From contig NZ_LMRF01000004.1 in assembly GCF_001424755.1 (NCBI RefSeq), positions 173,023-237,022 on the forward strand: DNA of 64,000 nt, read 5' to 3'. The stretch's first letter is position 1. Each line of letters opens with the position of its first letter. The position numbers and the translations under genes were made by a program. Shown here in pieces: positions 38,241 to 47,708 of this stretch. The notes under the pieces are model-generated. The model saw only the letters and a program-made list of their open reading frames with translations. It ran no database searches and was not told the DNA's origin. The DNA is from Marmoricola sp. Leaf446. Its GTDB lineage: Bacteria > Actinomycetota > Actinomycetes > Propionibacteriales > Nocardioidaceae.

Positions 38241-38761
38241 GCACCTCGTCCTCTCAGGCCGCCAGCGGCCGCCGCCTGCCCCGCTTCGCCGAGGCCGCCG
38301 TCGAGCGGGCCCGGCTCACCGTCGTCCCCGCGCGGTCGCTCGGCCGCACCCAGGCGGCCCGGACGCCGTTCGCGGTGCTCGTCCTGGTGATCCTCGCCGG
38401 CGGCGTGGTCGGCCTGCTCATGTTCAACACCCAGATGCAGCAGACCTCCTTCACCGCGACCGCGCTGCAGGACCGCGCCACCGAGCTGACCGCCCGCAAG
38501 CAGGCGCTCGACCTGGAGCTCGACGGGCTGCGCGACCCCCAGCAGCTGGCCCAGTCCGCCCGCGACCTCGGCATGGTGGCCCCCCAGACGCCCGCCTTCG
38601 TGCGGCTCAGCGACGGCCGCGTGCTGGGCACGCCCACCCCGGCCGGCGGCGGCGACGCCGTCCAGGTCACGCCCGGTCCGTCGAAGAAGCCGGCCGAGAT
38701 CGAGCGCCGCACGGTGATCGTCGAGGCGACCCCGCGCGCCGCCGCCGACGGCGCCCCCTGA
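38237..38761 (+). CDS. ftsL: FtsL/FtsB-type division protein
   Basis: A 174-residue bitopic protein. The cytoplasmic N-terminus (1-43) is basic, the membrane helix is at about 44-63, and a heptad region at 70-115 is the expected coiled coil with FtsQ and FtsB partners. A Pro/Thr-rich tail follows. The position between rsmH and ftsI, not primary sequence, is the main evidence. It should recruit FtsI and FtsW to the septum. The ATGA overlap with rsmH gives translational coupling. Confidence 0.82.
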   Translation: MSTSSSQAASGRRLPRFAEAAVERARLTVVPARSLGRTQAARTPFAVLVLVILAGGVVGLLMFNTQMQQTSFTATALQDRATELTARKQALDLELDGLRDPQQLAQSARDLGMVAPQTPAFVRLSDGRVLGTPTPAGGGDAVQVTPGPSKKPAEIERRTVIVEATPRAAADGAP

Positions 38762-38827
38762 GCCGATAGACAGAGCACACCGCCCACCGGCCCGGGCTGA
38801 CCGGGCCCGCGACCCCGGGAGCCACCC

Positions 38828-40732
38828 GTGAGCCCAACCCGCCGTTCCTCGCGCGGGACGACCCACCTCCGCCTCCGGGTGGCGCTGATCGGGGTCGCGA
38901 TGCTGCTCTCGCTGTTCGCCGGGCGGCTGGTGCAGATCCAGGGCATCGACGCCGCGTCGTACGCCGCCCGCGCCGAGTCCTCGGGCCTGGTCACCCTCGA
39001 CCTGCCGGCCAAGCGCGGCCGGATCCTCGACCGCAACGGCGAGCCGCTGGCCGAGTCGGTGGCCGGCCTCATGGTCGTCGCCGACCCGCAGACCACGGCC
39101 CCCAACGCCGACGCGATCGCCCGGATCCTGGCCGACCGGCTCGACCTCGACTACTTCGAGGTCCGCGACACCCTGACCGAGAAGGACACCCGGTTCGCCT
39201 ACGTCGCCCGGCGCGTCCCCTCCACGCTCGCCTCCTCGGTCGTGGCGGAGCTGCGCGAGCAGGAGCTGACCGGCATCGACACCCGGCCCGACCCGCTGCG
39301 CAGCTACCCCTCCGGCGACGTCGCCGGCAACGTGATCGGCTTCCTGGGCGAGAACGGCAAGCCCGCCGCGGGCCTCGAGCTGGCCTTCGACGACCTGCTG
39401 GCGGGCAAGGACGGTCGCGAGACCTACGAGGTCGGCGGTGGCAACCGGATCCCGCTCGGCGACAACACGCGGGTCGCGCCGGTCGACGGCAAGGACCTCC
39501 GCCTCACCATCGACCGCGACGTGCAGTGGTACGCCCAGCGGGTGCTGTGCAACACCGTGCAGACCGTGCAGGCCGAGTCGGGGGTGGCCGTCGCGATGGA
39601 CACCCGAACCGGTGAGCTGCTCGCGCTGGCCGACTGCACCGGCACCGAGCCGGGGATGACCCCGGCCGAGGTCGCCGAGGCGCAGCGCAAGCTCGTCTCG
39701 TCCGCGGTCTCCGACGTCTACGAGCCGGGCTCGGTGCAGAAGGTGCTGACCTTCTCCTCGCTGATCGACGACGGCAAGGTGGCGCCGGAGACCAAGCTGA
39801 CCGTGCCCTCCGAGCTGCCTGTGCTCGACCGCGTCATCGGCGACTGGTTCGACCACGGCACCCTGCAGATGACGGTCGCCGGCGTGGTGGCGCAGTCGAG
39901 CAACATCGGCACCAGCATCGCCGCCGGGCAGTTCACCCCCCAGGAGCTGCACGACCACCTCACCCGCTTCGGACTGGGCCAGAAGACCGGCGTGGGCCTG
40001 CCCGGCGAGAGCCGCGGCCTGCTCACCGACGCCTCGGAGTGGTCGGTGCTCAGCCGGGCGCAGATCGCCTTCGGCCAGGGCCTGTCGGTCAACGCCCTCC
40101 AGATGGCCGCGGCCGTCAACGCCCTCGGCAACGACGGCGAGCTGGTCGAGCCGAGCATCGTCGAGGGCCGCGAGCGCACGTCCTCGGGCCAGGAGGTCGG
40201 CACCGCGACCGCCACCAAGCGGCGCGCCGTCAGCAGCGAGGCCGCCCGCAAGACCGCCGAGATGATGGAGCTCGTCACCACCCCCGACGTCGGCACCGCG
40301 CCCGGCGCGGGCATCCAGGGCTACCGCGTCGCCGGCAAGACCGGCACCGCGCAGCAGGCCGGCGGGGAGTGCCGGTGCTACGCCATGGGCGGCAAGGCCG
40401 TCTCCTTCGGCGGGTTCGCGCCGGCCGACGACCCCCGCTTCACCGTCTACGCCATGGTCAACAAGCCCAGCATCGGCGGCAGCGGCGGCGGCACGACCGG
40501 CCCGATCTTCCGCAAGATCCTCGCCTACCTCCTCCAGAAGTACGCCGTGGCGCCCACCGGCACGCTCCCGCCCAGCATCCCCACCGAGTGGAGCACCGGC
40601 CAGGACCTCGGGGTGCCCTCGCCCAGCAGCCTGCGTCCCGGCCAGGGCGAGGTGGACAGCGAGGACCTGTCCGACGGGGCCGACGGCACCTCCGGCGCCC
40701 CCACCGCCGGGTCGACCACCGGCTCCGAATAG
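38828..40732 (+). CDS. ftsI: Septal penicillin-binding protein FtsI (PBP2B type)
   Basis: A 634-residue class B transpeptidase that crosslinks septal peptidoglycan. The membrane helix is at 18-33, and the pedestal starts near 45 with KRGRILDRNGEPLAESV. Active-site motifs are Ser302-V-Q-K305, SSN (357-359) and KTG (504-506). There are no PASTA domains; the C-terminal 60 residues are a Gly/Ser/Thr-rich tail. CRC near 515 and ADC near 270 might form disulfides. GGGAG lies 7-9 nt before the GTG. It works with FtsW encoded downstream. Confidence 0.95.
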   Translation: MSPTRRSSRGTTHLRLRVALIGVAMLLSLFAGRLVQIQGIDAASYAARAESSGLVTLDLPAKRGRILDRNGEPLAESVAGLMVVADPQTTAPNADAIARILADRLDLDYFEVRDTLTEKDTRFAYVARRVPSTLASSVVAELREQELTGIDTRPDPLRSYPSGDVAGNVIGFLGENGKPAAGLELAFDDLLAGKDGRETYEVGGGNRIPLGDNTRVAPVDGKDLRLTIDRDVQWYAQRVLCNTVQTVQAESGVAVAMDTRTGELLALADCTGTEPGMTPAEVAEAQRKLVSSAVSDVYEPGSVQKVLTFSSLIDDGKVAPETKLTVPSELPVLDRVIGDWFDHGTLQMTVAGVVAQSSNIGTSIAAGQFTPQELHDHLTRFGLGQKTGVGLPGESRGLLTDASEWSVLSRAQIAFGQGLSVNALQMAAAVNALGNDGELVEPSIVEGRERTSSGQEVGTATATKRRAVSSEAARKTAEMMELVTTPDVGTAPGAGIQGYRVAGKTGTAQQAGGECRCYAMGGKAVSFGGFAPADDPRFTVYAMVNKPSIGGSGGGTTGPIFRKILAYLLQKYAVAPTGTLPPSIPTEWSTGQDLGVPSPSSLRPGQGEVDSEDLSDGADGTSGAPTAGSTTGSE

Positions 40733-40733
40733 G

Positions 40734-40739
40734 TAGCCT
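40734..40739 (+). promoter_or_regulatory. Leaderless -10 box (TAGCCT) for murE inside the dcw cluster
   Basis: TAGCCT ends 6 nt before GTG 40746 and murE has no ribosome site. It separates a murE-onward transcript from mraZ-ftsI. TCGACC at 40712-40717 is a possible -35. Confidence 0.6.
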
Positions 40740-40745
40740 CGACCG

Positions 40746-42305
40746 GTGCCCGAGCCCGAGACCAGCCCCACCCGCCCGAGCTCGCCACCGCCGCTCTCCA
40801 TGGGCGAGGTCAGTGCCCTCACCGGGGCCGAGCTGTCCCCTCCGGGCGCCGACGCCCTCGAGGTCACCGGGCTCACGCTCAGCTCGCAGCGCGTCTGCCC
40901 CGGTGACGTGTACGCCGCCCTGCCGGGTGCCCGCGCCCACGGCGCGACCTACGTCGCCCAGGCCGTCGCCGCCGGCGCCGTCGCCGTGCTGACCGACGCC
41001 GAGGGGGCCGCGACCGTGCGCCGCGTGCTCGCCGAGGAGGCCCCCGGGCTCGAGGTCCCGCTGCTGGTCGCCGAGCGGCCCCGCGCCCTGCTCGGCACCC
41101 TCGCCTCCCGGGTGTACGCCGATCCCGCCCGCGCGCTGACCCTGCTCGCCGTGACCGGCACCCAGGGCAAGACCACGACGACCCGGCTGCTGGAGGGCGG
41201 CCTCACCGCCGCCGGGGTGAGCGCCGGGGTGGTCGGCACGGTCGGCACCCGCATCGCGGGCGAGGACGTCCGCTCCACCCTGACCACGCCCGAGGCGCCC
41301 GACCTGCACGCGCTGTTCGCGGTGATGGTCGAGCGCGGGGTCGAGGCCTGCGCGATGGAGGTCTCCAGCCACGCGCTGGTGATGGGGCGCGTCGACGGGG
41401 TCGTCTTCGACGCCGCGGCCTTCCTCAACCTGGGCCGCGACCACCTCGACTTCCACCGCGACCTCGAGGACTACTTCGCCGCCAAGGCGTCGCTGTTCAC
41501 CCCCGAGCGCACCCAGCGGGGCCTGACCAACGTCGACGACGAGTTCGGCCGCCGGCTGCTGCGGGTGGCCACGGTGCCGATGGCGACGTTCTCCGCGACC
41601 GGCGCCGACGCCGACTGGCGGGCGGTGGACGTGGTCGGCGAGCCGGGCGGCTCGGAGTTCACGGTGCTCGGGCCGCACGGCCTGCGGGTGCGGGCGCGGG
41701 TGCCGATCCCGGGCGCGTTCAACGTCGCCAACGCGCTGTGCGCGATTGCCGTGGCGGGGGAGGCCGGCCTCGACCCCGAGGTCGTGGCCCGGGGCATCTC
41801 CGCGTCCGGTGGCGTGCCCGGCCGGCTCGAGCGCGTGGACGCCGGCCAGCCCTGGCTCGCCGTCGTCGACTACGCCCACAAGCCCGACGCCGTGCAGGCC
41901 GCGATGGACACGCTGCGGCCGCTGACGCGAGGACGCCTGGTGCTGGTGATGGGCGCGGGCGGCGACCGCGACACGGGCAAGCGCCCGGTGATGGGCGAGA
42001 TCGGCGCCCGGCTGGCCGACGTGCTCGTGGTGACCGACGACAACCCGCGCAGCGAGGACCCCGCGGCCATCCGGGCCGCGCTGCTCGCCGGGGCCGCCGA
42101 GGTGCCCTCGGCCGAGCGGGCCGAGGTGGTGGAGGTCGACGGCCGCCGCGAGGCGATCCGCCGTGCCGTGGCGCTCGCCGGACCCGGCGACACCGTGGTC
42201 GTGGCCGGCAAGGGCCACGAGACCGGCCAGGAGGTCGCCGGGCAGGTCCACCCGTTCGACGACCGCGACGAGCTCCGCGCCGCGATCGAGGGGGCGCTGC
42301 GGTGA
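40746..42305 (+). CDS. murE: UDP-MurNAc-L-Ala-D-Glu:diaminopimelate ligase MurE
   Basis: A 519-residue Mur ligase adding diaminopimelate to the stem peptide. The ATP loop is VTGTQGKTTTT (residues 136-146), with Gln where most have Asn. Other motifs are EVSSHAL, NLGRDHLDFH and DYAHKPDA. DNPR (432-435) is the diaminopimelate-recognition motif and rules out a lysine-type ligase; it does not separate meso- from LL-DAP. The leaderless GTG start gives a 20-residue Pro/Ser-rich N-terminus. GTGA overlap with murF. Confidence 0.96.
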   Translation: MPEPETSPTRPSSPPPLSMGEVSALTGAELSPPGADALEVTGLTLSSQRVCPGDVYAALPGARAHGATYVAQAVAAGAVAVLTDAEGAATVRRVLAEEAPGLEVPLLVAERPRALLGTLASRVYADPARALTLLAVTGTQGKTTTTRLLEGGLTAAGVSAGVVGTVGTRIAGEDVRSTLTTPEAPDLHALFAVMVERGVEACAMEVSSHALVMGRVDGVVFDAAAFLNLGRDHLDFHRDLEDYFAAKASLFTPERTQRGLTNVDDEFGRRLLRVATVPMATFSATGADADWRAVDVVGEPGGSEFTVLGPHGLRVRARVPIPGAFNVANALCAIAVAGEAGLDPEVVARGISASGGVPGRLERVDAGQPWLAVVDYAHKPDAVQAAMDTLRPLTRGRLVLVMGAGGDRDTGKRPVMGEIGARLADVLVVTDDNPRSEDPAAIRAALLAGAAEVPSAERAEVVEVDGRREAIRRAVALAGPGDTVVVAGKGHETGQEVAGQVHPFDDRDELRAAIEGALR

Positions 42306-43780
42306 TCGAGCGGACCCTGGCCCAGGTCGCCGAGATGGTCGGCGGCGCGCTGCACGACGCCGACCCCACGACCGTGGTGACCGGCCCTGCCTTCCTCGAC
42401 ACCCGCACCCCCGAGCCCGGCGGCCTGTTCGTCGCCTTCGCCGGGGAGCACGTCGACGGCCACGACCACGCGGCCGCGGCCGTCGCCGCCGGTGCGGTCG
42501 CCGTGCTCGGCACCCGCCCGACCGGGGTGCCCACCGTCGTGGTCGAGGACGCCCAGGCGGCGCTGCAGCAGCTGGCCCGTCAGGTGCTGCGCCGGCGCCA
42601 CCGCGACGACCGCGAGCTCGGCCGACTGCCGCTGGAGGACCCCGAGGCGCTGGTGGTCGTGGCGATCACCGGCTCCCAGGGCAAGACCAGCGCCAAGGAC
42701 ATGCTGGCCCGGGTCCTGGCCGACGCCGGGCCGACGGTGGCGACGGCCGGGTCGTTCAACAACGAGCTCGGCCTGCCGCTCACCGTGCTGCGGCTGACGG
42801 CCGAGACCCGCTACCTCGTGCTGGAGATGGGCGCCCGGGGGATCGGCCACCTGACCGAGCTGTGCGCGATCGCGCCGCCCCACGTCGCCCTGGTGCTCAA
42901 CGTGGGCAAGGCCCACCTCGGCGAGTTCGGGTCGCAGGCCAACATCGCCCAGGCCAAGGGCGAGATCGTCGAGGCGCTGCACCCCGGCCACGGCGTGGCG
43001 GTGCTCAACGCGGACGACCCCCTGGTGACCGGCATGGACGCGCGGGTCACCGACGACGCCGGTGTCCACACCGTCCGCTTCGGGACCGGTGACGGGGCCG
43101 ACGTGCGGGTGGGCGACCTGGTCCTCGACGACCTCGGCCGCCCGGCCTTCGACCTGCTCCACGCCGGCGCGACCGAGCGCGTCGAGCTGCGCCTGCTCGG
43201 CGCCCACCAGGCCACCAACGCCGCGGCCGCCGCGGCGGTGGGGGTCGCGGTCGGGCTCGGGCTCACGCAGGTCGCGACCAGCCTGCGCGGCATCGAGGCC
43301 CTCTCGCGCTGGCGGATGGAGCTCACCGAGCGGGCCGACGGGCTGGTCGTGGTCAACGACGCCTACAACGCCAACCCCGACTCGATGCGATCGGCGGTGG
43401 AGACGCTCGCCGGCATCGGCACGCGCTCGGGCCGTCGTACGGTCGCGGTGCTGGGGGAGATGCGCGAGCTCGGACCCGACGCCGCCGCGGAGCACCGGGC
43501 GGTCGGAGCGCTGGCCGCGCGGATGGGTCTCGACGTGGTCCTCGTCGTGGGCGAGGGCGCGGCGGGCATCGCCGACGCGCTCGGCGACGCCGGGCACCCC
43601 GCGACACACCACGTCCGGGGCGTGGCCGAGGCCTCGGCCTGGTTGCGCGAGAATGTCGGCGGTCCGGACGTGGTGCTGGTGAAGGCATCGCGGTCCGGAC
43701 GTCTCGAGCAGGTGGCCCAGACGCTGCTCGAGGACGACGCGCCGAACGCCGGTGCGCGCGGAGAGGAGTCCCGCACGTGA
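42302..43780 (+). CDS. murF: UDP-MurNAc-tripeptide:D-Ala-D-Ala ligase MurF
   Basis: A 492-residue Mur ligase that adds D-Ala-D-Ala to complete the pentapeptide. ATP loop AITGSQGKTSAKDML, then EMGARGIGHL, LNVGKAHLGEFGS and the C-terminal VNDAYNANPDSM, all MurF hallmarks. Its GTG start overlaps the murE stop as GTGA, and its stop overlaps mraY the same way. No ddl gene is in this cluster, so D-Ala-D-Ala is made from elsewhere in the genome. Confidence 0.96.
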   Translation: MIERTLAQVAEMVGGALHDADPTTVVTGPAFLDTRTPEPGGLFVAFAGEHVDGHDHAAAAVAAGAVAVLGTRPTGVPTVVVEDAQAALQQLARQVLRRRHRDDRELGRLPLEDPEALVVVAITGSQGKTSAKDMLARVLADAGPTVATAGSFNNELGLPLTVLRLTAETRYLVLEMGARGIGHLTELCAIAPPHVALVLNVGKAHLGEFGSQANIAQAKGEIVEALHPGHGVAVLNADDPLVTGMDARVTDDAGVHTVRFGTGDGADVRVGDLVLDDLGRPAFDLLHAGATERVELRLLGAHQATNAAAAAAVGVAVGLGLTQVATSLRGIEALSRWRMELTERADGLVVVNDAYNANPDSMRSAVETLAGIGTRSGRRTVAVLGEMRELGPDAAAEHRAVGALAARMGLDVVLVVGEGAAGIADALGDAGHPATHHVRGVAEASAWLRENVGGPDVVLVKASRSGRLEQVAQTLLEDDAPNAGARGEESRT

Positions 43781-44847
43781 GAGCGATCCTGCTCGCCGGC
43801 GGCCTGTCGCTGGTGCTCACCCTGGTGGGCACGCGCTACGCCATCATCGTGCTCGCCCGGCACGGCTACGGCCAGCTGATCCGAGACGACGGCCCCACCA
43901 CCCACCACACCAAGCGCGGCACGCCCACCATGGGCGGCCTGGTGATCGTGCTGGCCTCGGTGCTGTCCTACCTCGCCGCGTGCCTGGTCACCGGCCGCAC
44001 CCCCAGCGCCTCGGCGCTGCTGCTGATGTTCCTGTTCGTGGGCCTGGGCACGGTCGGCTTCCTCGACGACTACATCAAGATCTCGCGGCAGCGCAGCCTC
44101 GGCCTGCGCAGCCGGGCCAAGTTCATCGGGCAGACCTTCGTCGCGGTGGCCTTCGGCGCCCTGGCCCTGGCGCCGTGGTTCGAGGACTCCCGCGGCCAGA
44201 CGCCGGCCGGCCAGACCATCTCGCTGATCCGCGACCCGAAGGACCTCACCCTCCCGGCGATCGTCGTGGTGCTGTTCATCTGGCTGCTCATCGCCGGCAC
44301 CAGCAACGCCGTCAACCTCACCGACGGCCTCGACGGCCTCGCCGCGGGCGCGTCGGTGATGACCTTCGGCGCCTACACGCTGGTCAACATCTGGCAGAAC
44401 AACCAGTGGTGCGGCCGCGAGCCGGGCCCCACCTGCTACGAGGTGCGCGACCCGCTCGACCTCGCGATCTTCGCCGCCGCCATCACCGGCGCCTGCTTCG
44501 GCTTCCTGTGGTGGAACGCCTCCCCGGCCAAGATCTTCATGGGCGACACCGGCTCGCTGGCCCTCGGTGGGGCCCTGGCCGGGCTCGCCGTGCTGACCCG
44601 CACCGAGTTCCTGCTCGCCCTGCTCGGCGGCCTGTTCGTGATCCAGACCCTCTCGGTCATCCTCCAGGTCGGCTTCTTCAAGGCCACCAAGGGCCGGCGG
44701 CTGTTCCGGATGGCGCCGCTGCACCACCACTTCGAGATGCTCGGCTGGGAGGAGATCACCGTGGTCATCCGGTTCTGGCTGATCGCGGGCATCTTCGTCG
44801 CCGCCGGCCTCGGCCTGTTCTACGCCGAGTGGGTGGCCGGCGGATGA
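43777..44847 (+). CDS. mraY: Phospho-MurNAc-pentapeptide transferase MraY
   Basis: A 356-residue membrane enzyme with ten helices that transfers phospho-MurNAc-pentapeptide to undecaprenyl phosphate, forming lipid I. Hallmarks are GTPTMGG, the first catalytic acid pair in FLDDYIKI, NAVNLTDGLDGLAAG, and the cytoplasmic MAPLHHHFE loop. It starts GTG with a GTGA overlap on murF and ends ATGA on murD. Confidence 0.97.
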   Translation: MRAILLAGGLSLVLTLVGTRYAIIVLARHGYGQLIRDDGPTTHHTKRGTPTMGGLVIVLASVLSYLAACLVTGRTPSASALLLMFLFVGLGTVGFLDDYIKISRQRSLGLRSRAKFIGQTFVAVAFGALALAPWFEDSRGQTPAGQTISLIRDPKDLTLPAIVVVLFIWLLIAGTSNAVNLTDGLDGLAAGASVMTFGAYTLVNIWQNNQWCGREPGPTCYEVRDPLDLAIFAAAITGACFGFLWWNASPAKIFMGDTGSLALGGALAGLAVLTRTEFLLALLGGLFVIQTLSVILQVGFFKATKGRRLFRMAPLHHHFEMLGWEEITVVIRFWLIAGIFVAAGLGLFYAEWVAGG

Positions 44848-46313
44848 CGCGTGACGTGACCGACCTCGGCCGCACGTCGGAGTGGGCCGGCGTGCGCGTC
44901 GTCGTCGCCGGCTTCGGGGTCTCGGGGTACGCCGCGGCTGACAACCTGACCTTCCTCGGTGCGAGCGTGACCGCGCTCGACGAGTCCCAGGCCGGTGACC
45001 GCGTCGAGCGCGCCCACCTGCTCGAGAGCCTCGGCGCCACCGTGCGGCTGGGGGAGGGCAGCACCGCCACGCTGCCCGACGACGTCGACCTCGTGGTCAC
45101 CTCGCCCGGGTGGGCGCCCACCTCGCCGCTGCTCGCCCAGGCCGCCGCCCGCGGCGTACCCGTGTGGGGGGAGGTCGAGCTGGCCTGGCGGCTGCGCGAC
45201 CCCGAGCGCCCCGCCCCCTGGCTGGCCGTGACCGGCACCAACGGCAAGACCACCACCGTGCAGATGCTCGAGGCGATGCTGCGGGCCGGCGGGCTGCGCA
45301 CCGTCGCCGCCGGCAACGTCGGGCTGCCGATCGTCGAGGCCGTGATGGACCCCGACCCCTACGACGTGATCGCCGTCGAGCTCTCCAGCTTCCAGCTCCA
45401 CTGGACCCGCTCGGTCGCCGCGCAGTCGGCGGCGGTGCTCAACGTCGCCGAGGACCACCTGGACTGGTACGCCGGCCCCACCGCCATGGCCGACTACGCC
45501 GCCGACAAGGGCCGCGTCTACGAGCGCGTGCAGCGGGCCTGCGTCTACAACGTCGCCGACCCGGTGACCGAGCAGCTGGTGCGCGACGCCGACGTCGTCG
45601 AGGGCGCGCGGGCGATCGGCTTCACCCTCGGCACCCCGTCGGTCGGGATGGTGGGCGTCGTCGACGACGTGCTCGCCGACCGCGCCTTCGTCCCCGACCG
45701 CGAGACCAGCGCCGCCGAGCTGTGCACGATCGGCGACCTGGCCAGCGACGCCCCGCACTACGTCGCCAACGCGCTCGCCGCCGCTGCGCTCGCGCGCTCC
45801 CACGACGTGTCGCCGGCCGCCGTGCGGCAGGCGCTGCGGGCGTTCCGGCCCGACGGCCACCGCATCGCCGAGGTCGCCGTCCTCGACGAGGTGCGCTGGG
45901 TCGACGACTCCAAGGCCACCAACCCGCACGCCGCGCTGGCCTCGCTGCGCGCCTACGACCCCGTGGTGTGGGTGGCCGGCGGGCTGGCCAAGGGCGCCCG
46001 CTTCGACGACCTCGTGCAGGCCGTCGGCGGCCGGCTCCGCGGCGTCGTGCTGCTCGGTCGCGACGCCCCGGTGATCCGGGACTCGCTGCGGCGACACGCG
46101 CCCGATGTGCCCGTGATCGAGGTGGCCGCCGGGGAGGATGCGGGGCAAGGACCGATGGACCGCGTCGTCGCGGGTGCCGCGTCCCTGGCCAGACCGGGGG
46201 ACACGGTGCTGCTGGCGCCGGGGTGCGCGTCCATGGACATGTTCGCCGACTACGGCGCCCGCGGTGACGCCTTCGCCGCCGCGGTGCACCGCCGCCGGGG
46301 GACGAGCAGCTAG
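44844..46313 (+). CDS. murD: UDP-MurNAc-L-Ala:D-glutamate ligase MurD
   Basis: A 489-residue Mur ligase adding D-glutamate. The Rossmann start VVVAGFGVSGYAAADNL is followed by the ATP loop AVTGTNGKTTT, then VELSSFQLHW, LNVAEDHLDWY and DDSKATNPHAA. Order and length match the family. The start codon is inside the mraY stop (ATGA). ftsW follows after a 36-nt gap with its own RBS-like GGAGG. Confidence 0.96.
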   Translation: MTRDVTDLGRTSEWAGVRVVVAGFGVSGYAAADNLTFLGASVTALDESQAGDRVERAHLLESLGATVRLGEGSTATLPDDVDLVVTSPGWAPTSPLLAQAAARGVPVWGEVELAWRLRDPERPAPWLAVTGTNGKTTTVQMLEAMLRAGGLRTVAAGNVGLPIVEAVMDPDPYDVIAVELSSFQLHWTRSVAAQSAAVLNVAEDHLDWYAGPTAMADYAADKGRVYERVQRACVYNVADPVTEQLVRDADVVEGARAIGFTLGTPSVGMVGVVDDVLADRAFVPDRETSAAELCTIGDLASDAPHYVANALAAAALARSHDVSPAAVRQALRAFRPDGHRIAEVAVLDEVRWVDDSKATNPHAALASLRAYDPVVWVAGGLAKGARFDDLVQAVGGRLRGVVLLGRDAPVIRDSLRRHAPDVPVIEVAAGEDAGQGPMDRVVAGAASLARPGDTVLLAPGCASMDMFADYGARGDAFAAAVHRRRGTSS

Positions 46314-46349
46314 CGGCCCCCCTCCTCGGGAGGCCCGAGGAGGAGCCCG

Positions 46350-47708
46350 GTGAGCGTCACCAGCCAGACCCGGCCACCGGCGGCCCCGGCGCCCGCGGGG
46401 GCGCCCGGTCCGCGAGGCCGGGTGGCGACGGTACTCGCCCCGCTCGCCGACCGCTGGCGCGTGGTCAAGCGCAGCCTCGAGCGGCCGCTGACCTCCTACT
46501 ACCTCATCCTCGGCGGCACCTCGATGCTGCTGGCGATCGGGCTGATGATGGTGCTCAGCGCCTCGAGCGTCTACTCCTTCAAGGTGCACGACAGCAGCTA
46601 CTACATCGTGCTCAAGCAGCTCACCTGGGTCGCGATCGGGCTCCCGGCCGCCTGGGTCGCGAGCCGCATCGACCGGCGCTGGCTGCGCCGCCTGGCCTGG
46701 CCGGCCGTGGGCGTGGCCGTCGTGCTGCTCGCGCTGACGCAGACCAGCCTCGGGTTCGCCGTCAACGGCAACCGCAACTGGCTGGCGCTCGGGCCCCTCA
46801 CGGTGCAGCCGTCCGAGATCGCCAAGCTCTCGGTCGTGCTGTGGGCCGCCGACGTCTACGCCCGCAAGGAGCGGCTGCTCGGCAACCCGGTGCAGGCCCT
46901 GGTGCCGGTCGCGCCGGTCGTGGTGATGATCTCGGGCCTGGTGGTGTTCCAGCACGACCTCGGCACCGCGCTGGTGCTGTTCGCGATCCTGCTCGGGATG
47001 CTCTGGGTGGTCGGCGTGCCGGCGCGGCTGTTCGGCATCGCGCTGTCGGTCGTCGGGGTCGCGGCTTTCTACCTCGCGGCGAGCAACGCCGAGCGGCGTA
47101 CCCGCCTGACGAGCTTCATCGACCCCTTCGCCGACTTCCAGGGCGCGGGCTGGCAGGCCGGCCACGGCCTGCTCGGCATGGCCAGCGGAGGCCTGCTCGG
47201 CAAGGGCCTCTCGGCCAGCCAGCAGAAGTGGGGCAGCCTGCCCGAGGCCCACACCGACTTCATCTTCGCCGTGCTCGGCGAGGAGCTCGGCCTGGTCGGC
47301 ACGCTGCTGGTGCTCGCGCTGTTCGGCGCCGTGGCGTACGCCATGATCCGGCTCGCCATCAACACCGCCGACCCGTTCGTGCGCTACGCCTCGGCGGGCA
47401 TCTGCATCTGGCTGATGTCCCAGACCCTCATCAACATCGGCATGGTGCTCGCGCTGCTGCCCGTCATCGGCATCCCGCTGCCGCTGGTCTCCTACGGCGG
47501 CTCCGCGCTCGTGCCCTCGCTGGTGGCCCTCGGCCTGCTGGTCGGCTTCGCCCGCGACGAGCCCGAGGCCCGCGCCGCGCTGCGCGCCCGCCGACGCGAC
47601 CGGGCGCCCCGCGACGACGACGGCACCACGCCCCGCAGCGGGGTGCCGGCCGTCCTGGCCGGCGGCCTGCGCTCGCGCCGCCGCGGCACCGAGCGGGGCC
47701 GGGCGTGA
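46350..47708 (+). CDS. ftsW: Septal glycosyltransferase FtsW (SEDS family)
   Basis: A 452-residue SEDS protein with about ten membrane helices. It polymerises lipid II at the septum with FtsI. The cytoplasmic N-terminus is about 45 residues, Pro/Ala-rich. NGNRNWLALGPLTVQPSEIAKL and GQAGHGLLGMASGG-like loops are typical, and VSYGGSALVPSLVALGLL carries the conserved C-terminal SYGGSS-type motif. A basic tail (RARRRDRAPR) follows the last helix. GTGA overlap with murG. Confidence 0.95.
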   Translation: MSVTSQTRPPAAPAPAGAPGPRGRVATVLAPLADRWRVVKRSLERPLTSYYLILGGTSMLLAIGLMMVLSASSVYSFKVHDSSYYIVLKQLTWVAIGLPAAWVASRIDRRWLRRLAWPAVGVAVVLLALTQTSLGFAVNGNRNWLALGPLTVQPSEIAKLSVVLWAADVYARKERLLGNPVQALVPVAPVVVMISGLVVFQHDLGTALVLFAILLGMLWVVGVPARLFGIALSVVGVAAFYLAASNAERRTRLTSFIDPFADFQGAGWQAGHGLLGMASGGLLGKGLSASQQKWGSLPEAHTDFIFAVLGEELGLVGTLLVLALFGAVAYAMIRLAINTADPFVRYASAGICIWLMSQTLINIGMVLALLPVIGIPLPLVSYGGSALVPSLVALGLLVGFARDEPEARAALRARRRDRAPRDDDGTTPRSGVPAVLAGGLRSRRRGTERGRA

